From: Delphinus delphis
Lineage: Eukaryota > Chordata > Mammalia > Artiodactyla > Delphinidae
DNA: 64,000 bases
Direction: 5' to 3'
Assembly: GCF_949987515.2 (NCBI RefSeq)
Contig: NW_027192671.1
Coordinates: forward strand, 2,232,001-2,296,000
Under the pieces are notes generated by a model. It did no database searches, was not told the origin of the DNA, and saw nothing but the letters and a program-made list of their open reading frames with translations. The translations under genes and the position numbers were made by a program. Within the stretch, counting starts at the first letter, position 1; every line of letters starts with the position of its first letter. Below are positions 25,264 through 37,886 of the stretch, one piece after another.

Positions 25264-26842
25264 TGCGTTTTTTCCTGAATATATTCAGGAAAAAACGCAT
25301 ACGCCCTTTTTGGCCAACCAAGCAATCTTGCAAAGGAAATCTGCACTACAATGAAGTCTCACTTCCCCCCGGTCAAAAGGGCCATCTGAAAAAAGTGTAA
25401 AATCCAGAAAGGCAGGACAGGCCATGGAGAACTGGGAGCCTTGTTATGCTGATGGGCGGGATGTAAATTGCCAACAACCACTCGGGAGAAGTGTATGGTG
25501 TTTCCTGAAACATCTAAAAAACAAAGCAACAGAGCCTAGGGCACTTCCACTTATGGTCCTATAGCTTAGGGAAATTAAAATCAAAAAGACACAGCCACCC
25601 CAAAGTTTGGAACGGCTCTGTTTACAAGAACCTCGTTTACAGTACAAGTTCAACATCGCAGAAAGTGAAAAATGGATAAAGAAGTTGTGGTATTTACTTA
25701 CAAAGCAATATCACTCAGCAATGAAATCTATGTCATCAGGCCCTTAGCATCACAATGAGTGGATTCAGGTATGATGATTCTAACTGAAGTAAGTCACACA
25801 GAAAAAGAAACATCATAAGATATCAGTACTACACGGAATGTAAACTTGGCTACACAGGAACTGAATTACAGAACAGAACAGGGTCTCAAATTTAGAAAAC
25901 CAACTTATGCTTGCTTAAGGGTAAAGGTGAGTTGGGGTGCTGCATAAAACCAGAGATTGAAATGAGCACAGATAAAGTTCCTTAAGTCAAATATGGAATA
26001 GACAAGATCTACTCCTTGCTCAACGAAATGGACTCAACACCGCATATTAAACGCCTAAGAATGTACCTGACTAGTAAGTATCGTAAAACCTATGGATTGC
26101 TATGTCTCCGAAAGAGAATCAAGCATGTGTACAGGGGCATAAACGCAGCAGTGATAGGATTGGAGAGGTTCGGTGAGCAAATGAAGACCCTTTGAAGTCA
26201 TATTGCATGGTACCCATTACACGGGTCTCAACTCTCCAGGTTTAAGGTATTCTTCCTTCAGCTAAAACATGCATGTGGAACCCAAGTATGATCAACCATG
26301 TGAACGGGAGACGTGTTCAAATATGTCTCAGTTTTCCTCCCCTGGTACTCGGGTGCAACATTCCAGACGCTTTACTAACACTCTCCCCACTTGGAGAGTC
26401 AGCGCCTTTAACCTCCTGTTTGGCCCAGTTTGCAATTTCTGCGGAAGATGAACAGGAATAGCGAGAACCAATGAGAGACTAGCTGGAGGTGTCTGGACGG
26501 GCAAATTTAACTCTCATTTCCCACCAGGAAGAGGAATTAACCAAAGGCTCAGCGTGCCGTGCCGGAACCAGATTAGGGCCTGAAGCCATCCTGCGGTGTT
26601 GCGGCCAGGTCACAAGAAAGCGAGTTGAAGAAAGGAGCTCAGGGGCACTGTAATTCACAAACCTGCAGAGTTATAAGTGACAGCTATCGTCCAAAAATAG
26701 ACTGAAGTAAGGCTGCCAAGAGGACTTGAAAGCGGGGCAGAATTGCAGGAAACCGATTTCAGGAGGTAGACTGGAATTGCATTGAAAGCATAGGAAAAGA
26801 GGCAGAACGTCCACAATGATGCACTTGGCCAAAAAGGGCGTA
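25264..26842. repeat. Satellite unit 17 (A-type, trimer position 3 by count)
   Basis: By position this is the third member of a trimer, but by sequence it is a copy of unit 16 (CAGTACTACACGG at 24245+1579, GAGCCTAGGG, GAGGAATTAACC). Private: AGCAATCTTGC, which removes the HindIII site, and CAAGATCTACTCC. TTATAAGTG alters the TATA-like motif, as in unit 19. Confidence 0.95.
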
Positions 26843-28421
26843 TGCGTTTTTTCCTGAATATATTCAGGAAAAAACGCATACGCCCTTTTTGGCCAACCAA
26901 GCAAGCTTGCAAAGGAAATCTGCACTACAATGAAGTCTCACTTCCCCCCGGTCAAAAGGGCCATCTGAAAAAAGTGTAAAATCCAGAAAGGCAGGACAGG
27001 CCATGGAGAACTGGGAGCCTTGTTATGCTGATGGGCGGGATGTAAATTGCCAACAGACACTCGGGAGAAGTGTATGGTGTTTCCTGAAACATCTAAAAAA
27101 CAAAGCAACAGAACCTAGGGCACTGCCACTTATGGTCCTATAGCTTAGGGAAATTAAAATCAAAAAGACACAGCCACCCCAAAGTTTGGGACGCCTCTGT
27201 TTACAAGAACCTCGTTTACAGTACAAGTTCAACATCGCAGAAAGTGAAAAATGGATAAAGAAGTTGTGGTATTTACTTACAAAGCAATATCACTCAGCAA
27301 TGAAATCTATGTCATCAGGCCCTTAGCATCACAATGAGTGGATTCAGGTATGATGATTCTAACTGAAATAAGTCACACAGAAAAAGAAACATCATAAGAT
27401 ATCAGTAATACATGGAATGTAAACTTGGCTACACAGGAACTGAATTACAGAACAGAACAGGGTCTCAAATTTAGAAAACCAACTTATGCTTGCTTAAGGG
27501 TAAAGGTGAGTTGGGGTGCTGCATAAAACCAGAGATTGAAATGAGCACAGATAAAGTTCCTTAAGCCAAATATGGAATAGACAAGAGCTACTCCTTGCTC
27601 AACGAAATGGACTCAACACCGCATATTAAACGCCTAAGAATGTACCTGACTAGTAAGTATCGTAAAACCTATGGATTGCTATGTCTCTGAAAGAGAATCA
27701 AGCATGTGTACAGGGGCATAAACGCAGCAGTGATAGGATTGGAGAGGTTCGGTGAGCAAATGAAGACCCTTTGAAGTCATATTGCATGGTACCCATTACA
27801 CGGGTCTCAACTCTCCAGGTTTAAGGTATTCTTCCTTCAGCTAAAACATGCATGTGGAACCCAAGTATGATCAACCATGTGAACTGGAGACGTGTTCAAA
27901 TATGTCTCAGTTTTCCTCCCCTGGTACTCGGGTGCAACATTCCAGACGCTTTACTAACACTCTCCCCACTTGGAGAGTCAGCGCCTTTAACCTCCTGTTT
28001 GGCCCAGTTTGCAATTTCTGCGGAAGATGAACAGGAATAGCGAGAACCAATGAGAGACTAGCTGGAGGTGTCTGGACGGGCAAATTTAACTCTCATTTCC
28101 CACCAGGAAGAGGAAATAACCAAAGGCTCAGCGTCCCGTACCGGAACCAGATTAGGGCCTGAAGCCATCCTGCGGTGTTGCGGCCAGCTCAAAAGAAAGC
28201 GAGTTGAAGAAAGGAGCTCAGGGGCACTGTAATTCACAAACCTGCAGAGTTATAAATGACAGCTATCGTCCAAAAATAGACTGAAGTAAGGCTGCCAAGA
28301 GGACTTGAAAGCGGGGCAGAATTGCAGGAAACCGATTTCAGGAGGTAGACTGGAATTGCATTGAAAGCATAGGAAAAGAGGCAGAACGTCCACAATGATG
28401 CACTTGGCCAAAAAGGGCGTA
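26843..28421. repeat. Satellite unit 18 (A-type, trimer position 1)
   Basis: A near copy of unit 15: GACACTCGGG, TGTCTCTGAAAGAG, GTGAACTGGAG, CAGCGTCCCGTACC and GCCAGCTCAAAAG, with GGGACGCCTCTG instead of GGGATGCC. Confidence 0.95.
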
Positions 28422-30000
28422 TGCGTTTTTTCCTGAATATATTCAGGAAAAAACGCATACGCCCTTTTTGGCCAACCAAGCAAGCTTGCAAAGGAAATCT
28501 GCACTACAATGAAGTCTCACTTCCCCCCGGTCAAAAGGGCCATCTGAAAAAAGTGTAAAATCCAGAAAGGCAGGACAGGCCATGGAGAACTGGGAGCCTT
28601 GTTATGCTGATGGGCGGGATGTAAATTGCCAACAACCACTCGGGAGAAGTGTATGGTGTTTCCTGAAACATCTAAAAAACAAAGCAACAGAGCCTAGGGC
28701 ACTTCCACTTATGGTCCTATAGCTTAGGGAAATTAAAATCAAAAAGACACAGCCACCCCAAAGTTTGGAACGGCTCTGTTTACAAGAACCTCGTTTACAG
28801 TACAAGTTCAACATCGCAGAAAGTGAAAAATGGATAAAGAAGTTGTGGTATTTACTTACAAAGCAATATCACTCAGCAATGAAATCTATGTCATCAGGCC
28901 CTTAGCATCACAATGAGTGGATTCAGGTATGATGATTCTAACTGAAGTAAGTCACACAGAAAAAGAAACATCATAAGATATCAGTACTACACGGAATGTA
29001 AACTTGGCTACACAGGAACTGAATTACAGAACAGAACAGGGTCTCAAATTTAGAAAACCAACTTATGCTTGCTTAAGGGTAAAGGTGAGTTGGGGTGCTG
29101 CATAAAACCAGAGATTGAAATGAGCACAGATAAAGTTCCTTAAGTCAAATATGGAATAGACAAGAGCTACTCCTTGCTCAACGAAATGGACTCAACACCG
29201 CATATTAAACGCCTAAGAATGTACCTGACTAGTAAGTATCTTAAAACCTATGGATTGCTATGTCTCCGAAAGAGAATCAAGCATGTGTACAGGGGCATAA
29301 ACGCAGCAGTGATAGGATTGGAGAGGTTCAGTGAGCAAATGAAGACCCTTTGAAGTCATATTGCATGGTACCCATTCCACGGGTCTCAACTCTCCAGGTT
29401 TAAGGTATTCTTCCTTCAGCTAAAACATGCATGTGGAACCCAAGTATGATCAACCATGTGAACGGGAGACGTGTTCAAATATGTCTCAGTTTTCCTCCCC
29501 TGGTACTCGGGTGCAACATTCCAGACGCTTTACTAACACTCTCCCCACTTGGAGAGTCAGCGCCTTTAACCTCCTGTTTGGCCCAGTTTGCAATTTCTGC
29601 GGAAGATGAACAGGAATAGCGAGAACCAATGAGAGACTAGCTGGAGGTGTCTGGACGGGCAAATTTAACTCTCATTTCCCACCAGGAAGAGGAAATAACC
29701 AAAGGCTCAGCGTGCCGTGCCGGAACCAGATTAGGGCCTGAAGCCATCCTGCGGTGTTGCGGCCAGGTCACAAGAAAGCGAGTTGAAGAAAGGAGCTCAG
29801 GGGCACTGTAATTCACAAACCTGCAGAGTTATAAGTGACAGCTATCGTCCAAAAATAGACTGAAGTAAGGCTGCCAAGAGGACTTGAAAGCGGGGCAGAA
29901 TTGCAGGAAACCGATTTCAGGAGGTAGACTGGAATTGCATTGAAAGCATAGGAAAAGAGGCAGAACGTCCACAATGATGCACTTGGCCAAAAAGGGCGTA
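28422..30000. repeat. Satellite unit 19 (A-type, trimer position 2)
   Basis: A near copy of unit 16 with CAGTACTACACGG at 28982 and GAGCCTAGGG. It differs by TATCTTAAAACC, GGTTCAGTGAGC and TTATAAGTG. Confidence 0.95.
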
Positions 30001-31578
30001 TGCGTTTTTTCCTGAATATATTCAGGAAAAAACGCATACGCCCTTTTTGGCCAACCAAGCAAGCTTGCAAAGGAAATCTGCACTACAATGAAGTCTCACT
30101 TCCCCCCGGTCAAAAGGGCCATCTGAAAAAAGTGTAAAATCCAGAAAGGCAGGACAGGCCATGGAGAACTGGGAGCCTTGTTATGCTGATGGGTGGGATG
30201 TAAATTGCCGACAACCACTCGGGAGAAGTGTATGGTGTTTCCTGAAACATCTAAAAAACAAAGCAACAGAGCCTGGGGCACTTCCACTTATGGTCCTATA
30301 GCTTAGGGAAATTAAAATCAAAAAGACACAGCCACCCCAAAGCTTGGGACGCCTCCGTTTACAAGAACCTCGTTTACCGTACAAGTTCAACATCACAGAA
30401 AGTGAAAAATGGATAAAGAAGTTGTGGTATTTACTTACAAATCAATATCACTCAGCAATGAAATCTGTGTCATCAGGCCCTTAGCAGCACAATGAGTGGA
30501 TTCAGGTATGATGATTCTAACTGAAGTAAGTCACACAGAAAAAGAAACATCATAAGATATCAGTAATACACGGAATGTAAACTTGGCTACACAGGAACTG
30601 AATTACAGAACAGAACAGGGTCTCAAATTTAGAAAACCAACTTATGCTTGCTTAAGGGTAAAGGTGAGTTGGGGTGCTGCATAAAACCAGAGATTGAAAT
30701 GAGCACAGATAAAGTTCCTTAAGTCAAATATGGAATAGATAAGAGGTACTCCTTGCTCAACGAAATGGACTCAACACCGCATATTAAACGCCTAAGAACG
30801 TACCTGACTAGTAAGTATCTTAAAACCTATGGATTGCTATGTCTCCGAAAGAGAATCAAGCATGTGTACAGGGGCATAAACGCAGCAGTGATAGGATTGG
30901 AGAGGTTCGGTGAGCAAATGAAGACCCTTTGAAGTCATATTGCATGGTACCCATTCCACGGGTCTTAACTCTCCAGGTTTAAGGTATTCTTCCTTCAGCT
31001 AAAACATGCATGTGGAACCCAAGTATGATCAACCATGTGAACGGGAGACGTGTTCAAATATGTCTCAGTTTTCCTCCCCTGGTACTCGGGTGCAACATTC
31101 CAGACGCTTTACTAACACTCTCCCCACTTGGAGAGTCAGCGCCTTTAACCTCCTGTTTGGCCCAGTTTGCAATTTCTGCGGAAGATGAACAGGAATAGCG
31201 AGAATCAATGAGAGACTATCTGGAGGTGTCTGGACGGGCAAATTTAACTCTCATTTCCCACCAGGAAGAGGAAATAACCAAAGGCTCAATGTGAGTGCCG
31301 GAACCAGATTAGGGCCTGCAGCCATCATGCGGTGTTGCGGCCAGGTCACAAGAAATCGAGTTGAAGAAAGGAGCTCAGGGGCACTGTAATTCACAAACCT
31401 GCAGAGTTATAAATGACAGCTATCGTCCAAAAATAGACTGAAGTAAGGCTGCCAAGAGGACTTGAAAGCGGGGCAGAATTGCAGGAAACCGATTTCAGGA
31501 GGTAGACTGGAATTGCATTGAAAGCATAGGAAAAGAGGCAGAACGTCCACAATGATGCACTTGGCCAAAAAGGGCGTA
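30001..31578. repeat. Satellite unit 20 (A-type, diverged)
   Basis: Breaks the trimer register. Private marks include GGGTGGGATG, TGCCGACAACC, GAGCCTGGGGC, AAGCTTGGGACGCCTCCG (a second HindIII site), TAGATAAGAGGTACTCC, AAGAACGTACC, AGAATCAATGAG and a 1-bp loss in CAATGTGAGTGCCGG. ACCGTACAAG and ATCACAG are parts of the C haplotype. Confidence 0.95.
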
Positions 31579-33157
31579 TGCGTTTTTTCCTGAATATATT
31601 CAGGAAAAAACGCATACGCCCTTTTTGGCCAACCAAGCAAGCTTGCAAAGGAAATCTGCACTACAATGAAGTCTCACTTCCCCCCGGTCAAAAGGGCCAT
31701 CTGAAAAAAGTGTAAAATCCAGAAAGGCAGGACAGGCCATGGAGAACTGGGAGCCTTGTTATGCTGATGGGCGGGATGTAAATTGCCAACAACCACTCGG
31801 GAGAAGTGTATGGTGTTTCCTGAAACATCTAAAAAACAAAGCAACAGAACCTAGGGCACTTCCACTTATGGTCCTATAGCTTAGGGAAATTAAAATCAAA
31901 AAGACACAGCCACCCCAAAGTTTGGAACGGCTCTGTTTACAAGAACCTCGTTTACAGTACAAGTTCAACATCACAGAAAGTGAAAAATGGATAAAGAAGT
32001 TGTGGTATTTACTTACAAAGCAATATCACTCAGCAATGAAATCTGTGTCATCAGGCCCTTAGCAGCACAATGAGTGGATTCAGGTATGATGATTCTAACT
32101 GAAGTAAGTCACACAGAAAAAGAAACATCATAAGATACCAGTAATACACGGAATGGAAACTTGGCTACACAGGAACTGAATTACAGAACAGAACAGGGTC
32201 TCAAATTTAGAAAACCAACTTATGCTTGCTTAAGGGTAAAGGTGAGTTGGGGTGCTGCATAAAACCAGAGATTGAAATGAGCACAGATAAAGTTCCTTAA
32301 GTCAAATATGGAATAGAGAAGAGCTACTCCTTGCTCAACGAAATGGACTCAACATCGCATATTAAACGCCTAAGAATGTACCTGACTAGTAAGTATCTTA
32401 AAACCTATGGATTGCTATGTCTCCGAAAGAGAATCAAGCATGTGTACAGGGGCATAAACGCAGCAGTGATAGGATTGGAGAGGTTCAGTGAGCAAATGAA
32501 GACCCTTTGAAGTCATATTGCATGGTACCCATTACACGGGTCTTAACTGTCTAGGTTTAAGGTATTCTTCCTTCAGCTAAAACATGCATGTGGAACCCAA
32601 ATATGATCAACCATGTGAACGGGAGACGTGTTCAAATATGTCTCAGTTTTCCTCCCCTGGTACTCGGGTGCAACATTCCAGACGCTTTACTAACACTCTC
32701 CCCACTTGGAGAGTCAGCGCCTTTAACCTCCTGTTTGGCCCAGTTTGCAATTTCTGCGGAAGATGAACAGGAATAGCGAGAACCAATGAGAGGCTAGCTG
32801 GAGGTGTCTGGACGGGCAAATTTAACTCTCATTTCCCACCAGGAAGAGGAAATAACCAAAGGCTCAGCATGCCGTGCCGGAACCAGATTAGGGCCTGAAG
32901 CCATCCTGCGGTGTTGCGGCCAGGTCACAAGAAAGCAAGTTGAAGAAAGGAGCTCAGGGGCACTGTAATTCACAAACCTGCAGAGTTATACATGACAGCT
33001 ATCGTCCAAAAATAGACTGAAGTAAGGCTGCCAAGAGGACTTGAAAGCGGGGCAGAATTGCAGGAAACCGATTTCAGGAGGTAGACTGGAATTGCATTGA
33101 AAGCATAGGAAAAGAGGCAGAACGTCCACAATGATGCACTTGGCCAAAAAGGGCGTA
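31579..33157. repeat. Satellite unit 21 (A-type)
   Basis: Shares GATACCAGTAAT, TAGAGAAGAGC and AACATCGCATATT with unit 22, indicating an adjacent duplication. Private: ACTGTCTAGG, CCCAAATATG, AAAGCAAGTTG. TTATACATG. Confidence 0.95.
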
Positions 33158-34735
33158 TGCGTTTTTTCCTGAATATATTCAGGAAAAAACGCATACGCCC
33201 TTTTTGGCCAACCAAGCAAGCTTGCAAAGGAAATCTGCACTACAATGAAGTCTCACTTCCCCCCGGTCAAAAGGGCCATCTGAAAAAAGTGTAAAATCCA
33301 GAAAGGCAGGACAGGCCATGGAGAACTGGGAGCCTTGTTATGCTGATGGGCGGGATGTAAATTGCCAACAACCACTCGGGAGAAGTGTATGGTGTTTCCT
33401 GAAACATCTAAAAAACAAAGCAACAGAACCTAGGGCACTTCCACTTATGGTCCTATAGCTTAGGGAAATTAAAATCAAAAAGACACAGCCACCCCAAAGT
33501 TTGGAACGGCTCTGTTTACAAGAACCTCGTTTACAGTACAAGTTCAACATCGCAGAAAGTGAAAAATGGATAAAGAAGTTGTGGTATTTACTTACAAAGC
33601 AATATCACTCAGCAATGAAATCTGTGTCATCAGGCCCTTAGCAGCACAATGAGTGGATTCAGGTATGATGATTCTAACTGAAGTAAGTCACACAGAAAAA
33701 GAAACATCATAAGATACCAGTAATACACGGAATGTAAACTTGGCTACACAGGAACTGAATTACAGAACAGAACAGGGTCTCAAATTTAGAAAACCAACTT
33801 ATGCTTGCTTAAGGGTAAAGGTGAGTTGGGGTGCTGCATAAAACCAGAGATTGAAATGAGCACAGATAAAGTTCCTTAAGTCAAATATGGAATAGAGAAG
33901 AGCTACTCCTTGCTCAACGAAATGGACTCAACATCGCATATTAAACGCCTAAGAATGTACCTGACTAGTAAGTATCTTAAAACCTATGGATTGCTATGTC
34001 TCCGAAAGAGAATCAAGCATGTGTACAGGGGCATAAACGCAGCAGTGATAGGATTGGAGAGGTTCGGTGAGCAAATGAAGACCCTTTGAAGTCATATTGC
34101 ATGGTACCCATTCCACGGGTCTCAACTCTCCAGGTTTAAGGTATTCTTCCTTCAGCTAAAACATGCATGTGGAACCCAAGAACGATCAACTATGTGAACG
34201 GGAGACGTGTTCAAATATGTCTCAGTTTTCCTCCCCTGGTACTCGGGTGCAACATTCCAGACGCTTTACTAACACTCTCCCCACTTGGAGAGTCAGCGCC
34301 TTTAACCTCCTGTTTGGCCCAGTTTGCAATTTCTGCGGAAGATGAACAGGAATAGCGAGAACCAATGAGAGGCTAGCTGGAGGTGTCTGGACGGGCAAAT
34401 TTAACTCTCATTTCCCACCAGGAAGAGGAAATAACCAAAGGCTCAGCGTGCCATACCGGAACCAGATTAGGGCCTGAAGCCATCCTGCGGTGTTGCGGCC
34501 AGCTCAAAAGAAAGCGAGTTGAACAAAGGAGCTCAGGGGCACTGTAATTCACAACCTGCAGAGTTATAAATGACAGCTATCGTCCAAAAATAGACTGAAG
34601 TAAGGCTGCCAAGAGGACTTGAAAGCGGGGCAGAATTGCAGGAAACCGATTTCAGGAGGTAGACTGGAATTGCATTGAAAGCATAGGAAAAGAGGCAGAA
34701 CGTCCACAATGATGCACTTGGCCAAAAAGGGCGTA
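33158..34735. repeat. Satellite unit 22 (A-type)
   Basis: Sister of unit 21. Private: CCCAAGAACGATCAACTATG, GTGCCATACCGG, GTTGAACAAAGG and a 1-bp loss in TTCACAACCTG (length 1,578). It is the last unit of the homogeneous A block. Confidence 0.95.
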
Positions 34736-36315
34736 TGCGTTTTTTCCTGAATATACTCAGGAAAAAACACATACGCCCTTTTTGGCCAACCAAGCAAGCT
34801 TGCAAAGGAAATGTGCACTACAATGAAGTCTCACTTCCCCCCGGTCAAAAGGGCCATCTGAAAAAAGTGTAAAATCCAGAAAGGCAGGACAGGCCATGGA
34901 GAACTGGGAGCCTTGTTATGCTGATGGGCGGGATGTAAATTGCCAACAACCACTCGGGAGAAGTGTATGGTGTTTCCTGAAACATCTAAAAAACAAAGCA
35001 ACAGAACCTAGGGCACTTCCACTTATGGTCCTATAGCTTAGGGAAATTAAAATCAAAAAGACACAGCCACCCCAAAGTTTGGAACGGCTCTGTTTACAAG
35101 AACCTCGTTTACAGTACAAGTTCAACATCGCTGAAAGTGAAAAATGGATAAAGAAGTTATGGTATATACTTACAAAGCAATATCACTCAGCAATGAAATC
35201 TGTGTCATCAGGCCCTTAGCAGCACAATGAGTGGATTCAGGTATGATGATTCTAACTGAAGTAAGTCACACAGAAAAAGAAACATCATAAGATATCAGTA
35301 ATACACGGAATGTAAACTTGGCTACACAGGAACTGAATTACAGAACAGAACAGGGACTCAAATTTAGAAAAACAACTTATGCTTGCTTAAGGGTAAAGGT
35401 GAGTTGGGGTGCTGCATAAAACCAGAGATTGAAATGAGCACAGATAAAGTTCCTTAAGCCAAATATGGAATAGACAAGAGCTACTCCTTGCTCAACGAAA
35501 TGGACTCAACACCGCATATTAAACGCCTAAGAATGTACCTGACTTGTAAGTATCTTAAAACCTATGGATTGCTATGTCTCCAAAAGAGAATCAAGCATGT
35601 GTACAGGGGCATAAACGCAGCAGTGATAGGATTGGAGAGGTTCGGTGAGCAAATGAAGACCCTTTGAAGTCATATTGCATGGTACCCATTCCACGGGTTT
35701 CAACTACCCAGGTTTAAGGTATTCTTCCTTCAGGTAAAACATGCATGTGGAACCTAGAGTATGATCAACCATGTGATCGGGAGACGTGTTCAAATATGTC
35801 TCAGTTTTCGTACCCTGGTACTCGGGTGCAACATTCCAGACGCTTTACTAACACTCTCCCCACTTGGAGAGTCAGTCCCTTTAACCTCCTGTTTGGCCCA
35901 GTTTGCAATTTCTGTGGAAGATGAACAGGAATAGCGAGAACCAATGAGAGGCTAGCTGGAGGTGTCTGGACGGGCAAATTTAACTCTCATTTCCCACCAG
36001 GAAGAGGAATTAACCAAAGGCTCAGCATGCCGGGCCGGAACCAGATTAGGGCCTGAAGCCATCCTGCGGTGTTGCGGCCAGCTCAAAAGAAACCGGGTTG
36101 AAGAAAGGAGCTCAGGGGCACTGTAATTCACAAACCTGCAGAGTTATAAATGACAGCTATCGTCCAAAAATAGACTGAAGTAAGGCTGCCAAGAGGACTT
36201 GAAAGCGGGGCAGAATTGCAGGAAACCGATTTCAGGAGGTAGACTGGAATTGCATTGAAAGCATAGGAAAAGAGGCAGAACGTCCACAATGATGCACTTG
36301 GCCAAAAAGGGCGTA
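34736..36315. repeat. Satellite unit 23 (B-type)
   Basis: The palindrome centre is changed (ATATACTCAGG) and the right arm has ACACATACG. Full B haplotype: GGGTTTCAACTACCC, CAGGTAAAAC, CCTAGAGTATG, GTGATCGGG, TTTTCGTACCC, AGTCCCTTT. Rare AAACCGGGTTG at 36090 is shared only with unit 36, 13 units away. ACAGGGACTC links it to units 27, 29 and 36. Confidence 0.95.
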
Positions 36316-37886
36316 TGCGTTTTTTCCTGAATATATTCAGGAAAAAACGCATACGCCCTTTTTGGCCAACCAAGCAAGCTTGCAAAGGAAATGTGCACTA
36401 CAATGAAGTCTCACTTCCCCCCGGTCAAAAGGGCCATCTGAAAAAAGTGTAAAATCCAGAAAGGCAGGACAGGCCATGGAGAACTGGGAGCCTTGTTATG
36501 CTGATGGGCGGGATGTAAATTGCCAACAGACACTTGGGAGAAGTGTATGGTGTTTCCTGAAACATCTAAAAAACAAAGCAACAGAGCCTAGGGCACTGCC
36601 ACTTATGGTCCTATAGCTTAGGGAAATTAAAATCAAAAAGACACAGCCACCCCAAAGTTTGGGACGCCTCTGTTTACAAGAACCTCGTTTACAGTACAAG
36701 TTCAACATCGCAGAAAGTGAAAAATGGATAAAGAAGTTGTGGTATTTACTTACAAAGCAATATCACTCAGCAATGAAATCTATGTCATCAGGCCCTTAGC
36801 ATCACAATGAGTGGATTCAGGTATGATGATTCTAACTGAAATAAGTCACACAGAAAAAGAAACATCATAAGATATCAGTAATACACGGAATGTAAACTTG
36901 GCTACACAGGAACTGAATTACAGAACAGAACAGGGTCTCAAATTTAGAAAACCAACTTATGCTTGCTTAAGGGTAAAGGTGAGTTGGGGTGCTGCATAAA
37001 ACCAGAGATTGAAATGAGCACAGATAAAGTTCCTTAAGTCAAATATGCAATAGACAAGAGCTACTCCTTGCTCAACGAAATGGACTCAACACCGCATATT
37101 AAACGCCTAAGAATGTACCTGACTAGTAAGTATCTTAAAACCTATGGATTGCTATGTCTCCGAAAGAGAATCAAGCATGTGTACAGGGGCATAAACGCAG
37201 CAGTGATAGGATTGGAGAGGTTCGGTGAGCAAATGAAGACCCTTTGAAGTCATATTGCATGGTACCCATTACACGGGTCTCAACTCTCCAGGTTTAAGGT
37301 ATTCTTCCTTCAGCTAAAACATGCATGTGGAACCCAAGTATGATCAACCATGTGAACGGGAGACGTGTTCAAATATGTCTCAGTTTTCCTCCCCTGGTAC
37401 TCGGGTGCAACATTCCAGACACTTTACTAACACTCTCCCCACTTGGAGAGTCAGCGCCTTTAACCTCCTGTTTGGCCCAGTTTGCAATTTCTGCGGAAGA
37501 TGAACAGGAATAGCGAGAACCAATGAGAGGCTAGCTGGAGGTGTCTGGACGGGCAAATTTAACTCTCATTTCCCACCAGGAAGAGGAAATAACCAAAGGC
37601 TCAGCGTGCCGTACCAGAACCAGATTAGGGCCTGAAGCCATCCTGCGGTGTTGCGGCCAGCTCAAAAGAAAGCGAGTTGAAGAAAGGAGCTCAGGGGCAC
37701 TGTAATTCACTCTGTTATAAATGACAGCTATCGTCCAAAAATAGACTGAAGTAAGGCTGCCAAGAGGACTTGAAAGCGGGGCAGAATTGCAGGAAACCGA
37801 TTTCAGGAGGTAGACTGGAATTGCATTGAAAGCATAGGAAAAGAGGCAGAACGTCCACAATGATGCACTTGGCCAAAAAGGGCGTA
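36316..37886. repeat. Satellite unit 24 (A-type, 8-bp deletion)
   Basis: 1,571 bp. Just before the TATA-like motif the usual TTCACAAACCTGCAGAGTTAT reads TTCACTCTGTTAT at 37706-37718, removing 8 bp and the PstI site. GACACTTGGG, GGGACGCCTCTG, ATATGCAATAG and CCAGACACTTTAC. Intact palindrome. Confidence 0.95.

Larger units (their letters stand above)
12631..30000. repeat. Trimeric higher-order repeat, 4,737-bp period
   Basis: CAGTACTACACGG occurs at 14771, 19508, 24245 and 28982, exactly 4,737 apart (and once more in unit 17). The GACACTCGGG/ACTGCC/GGGAYGCC subtype occupies units 9, 12, 15 and 18. Units 9-11 match 12-14 (AAATTGACTC, GGAGGAGG, TACG palindrome, AACAATGCAAC), and units 15-16 match 18-19 (TCTCTGAAAG, GTGAACTGG). 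Units 17 and 20 break the pattern. Confidence 0.88.
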
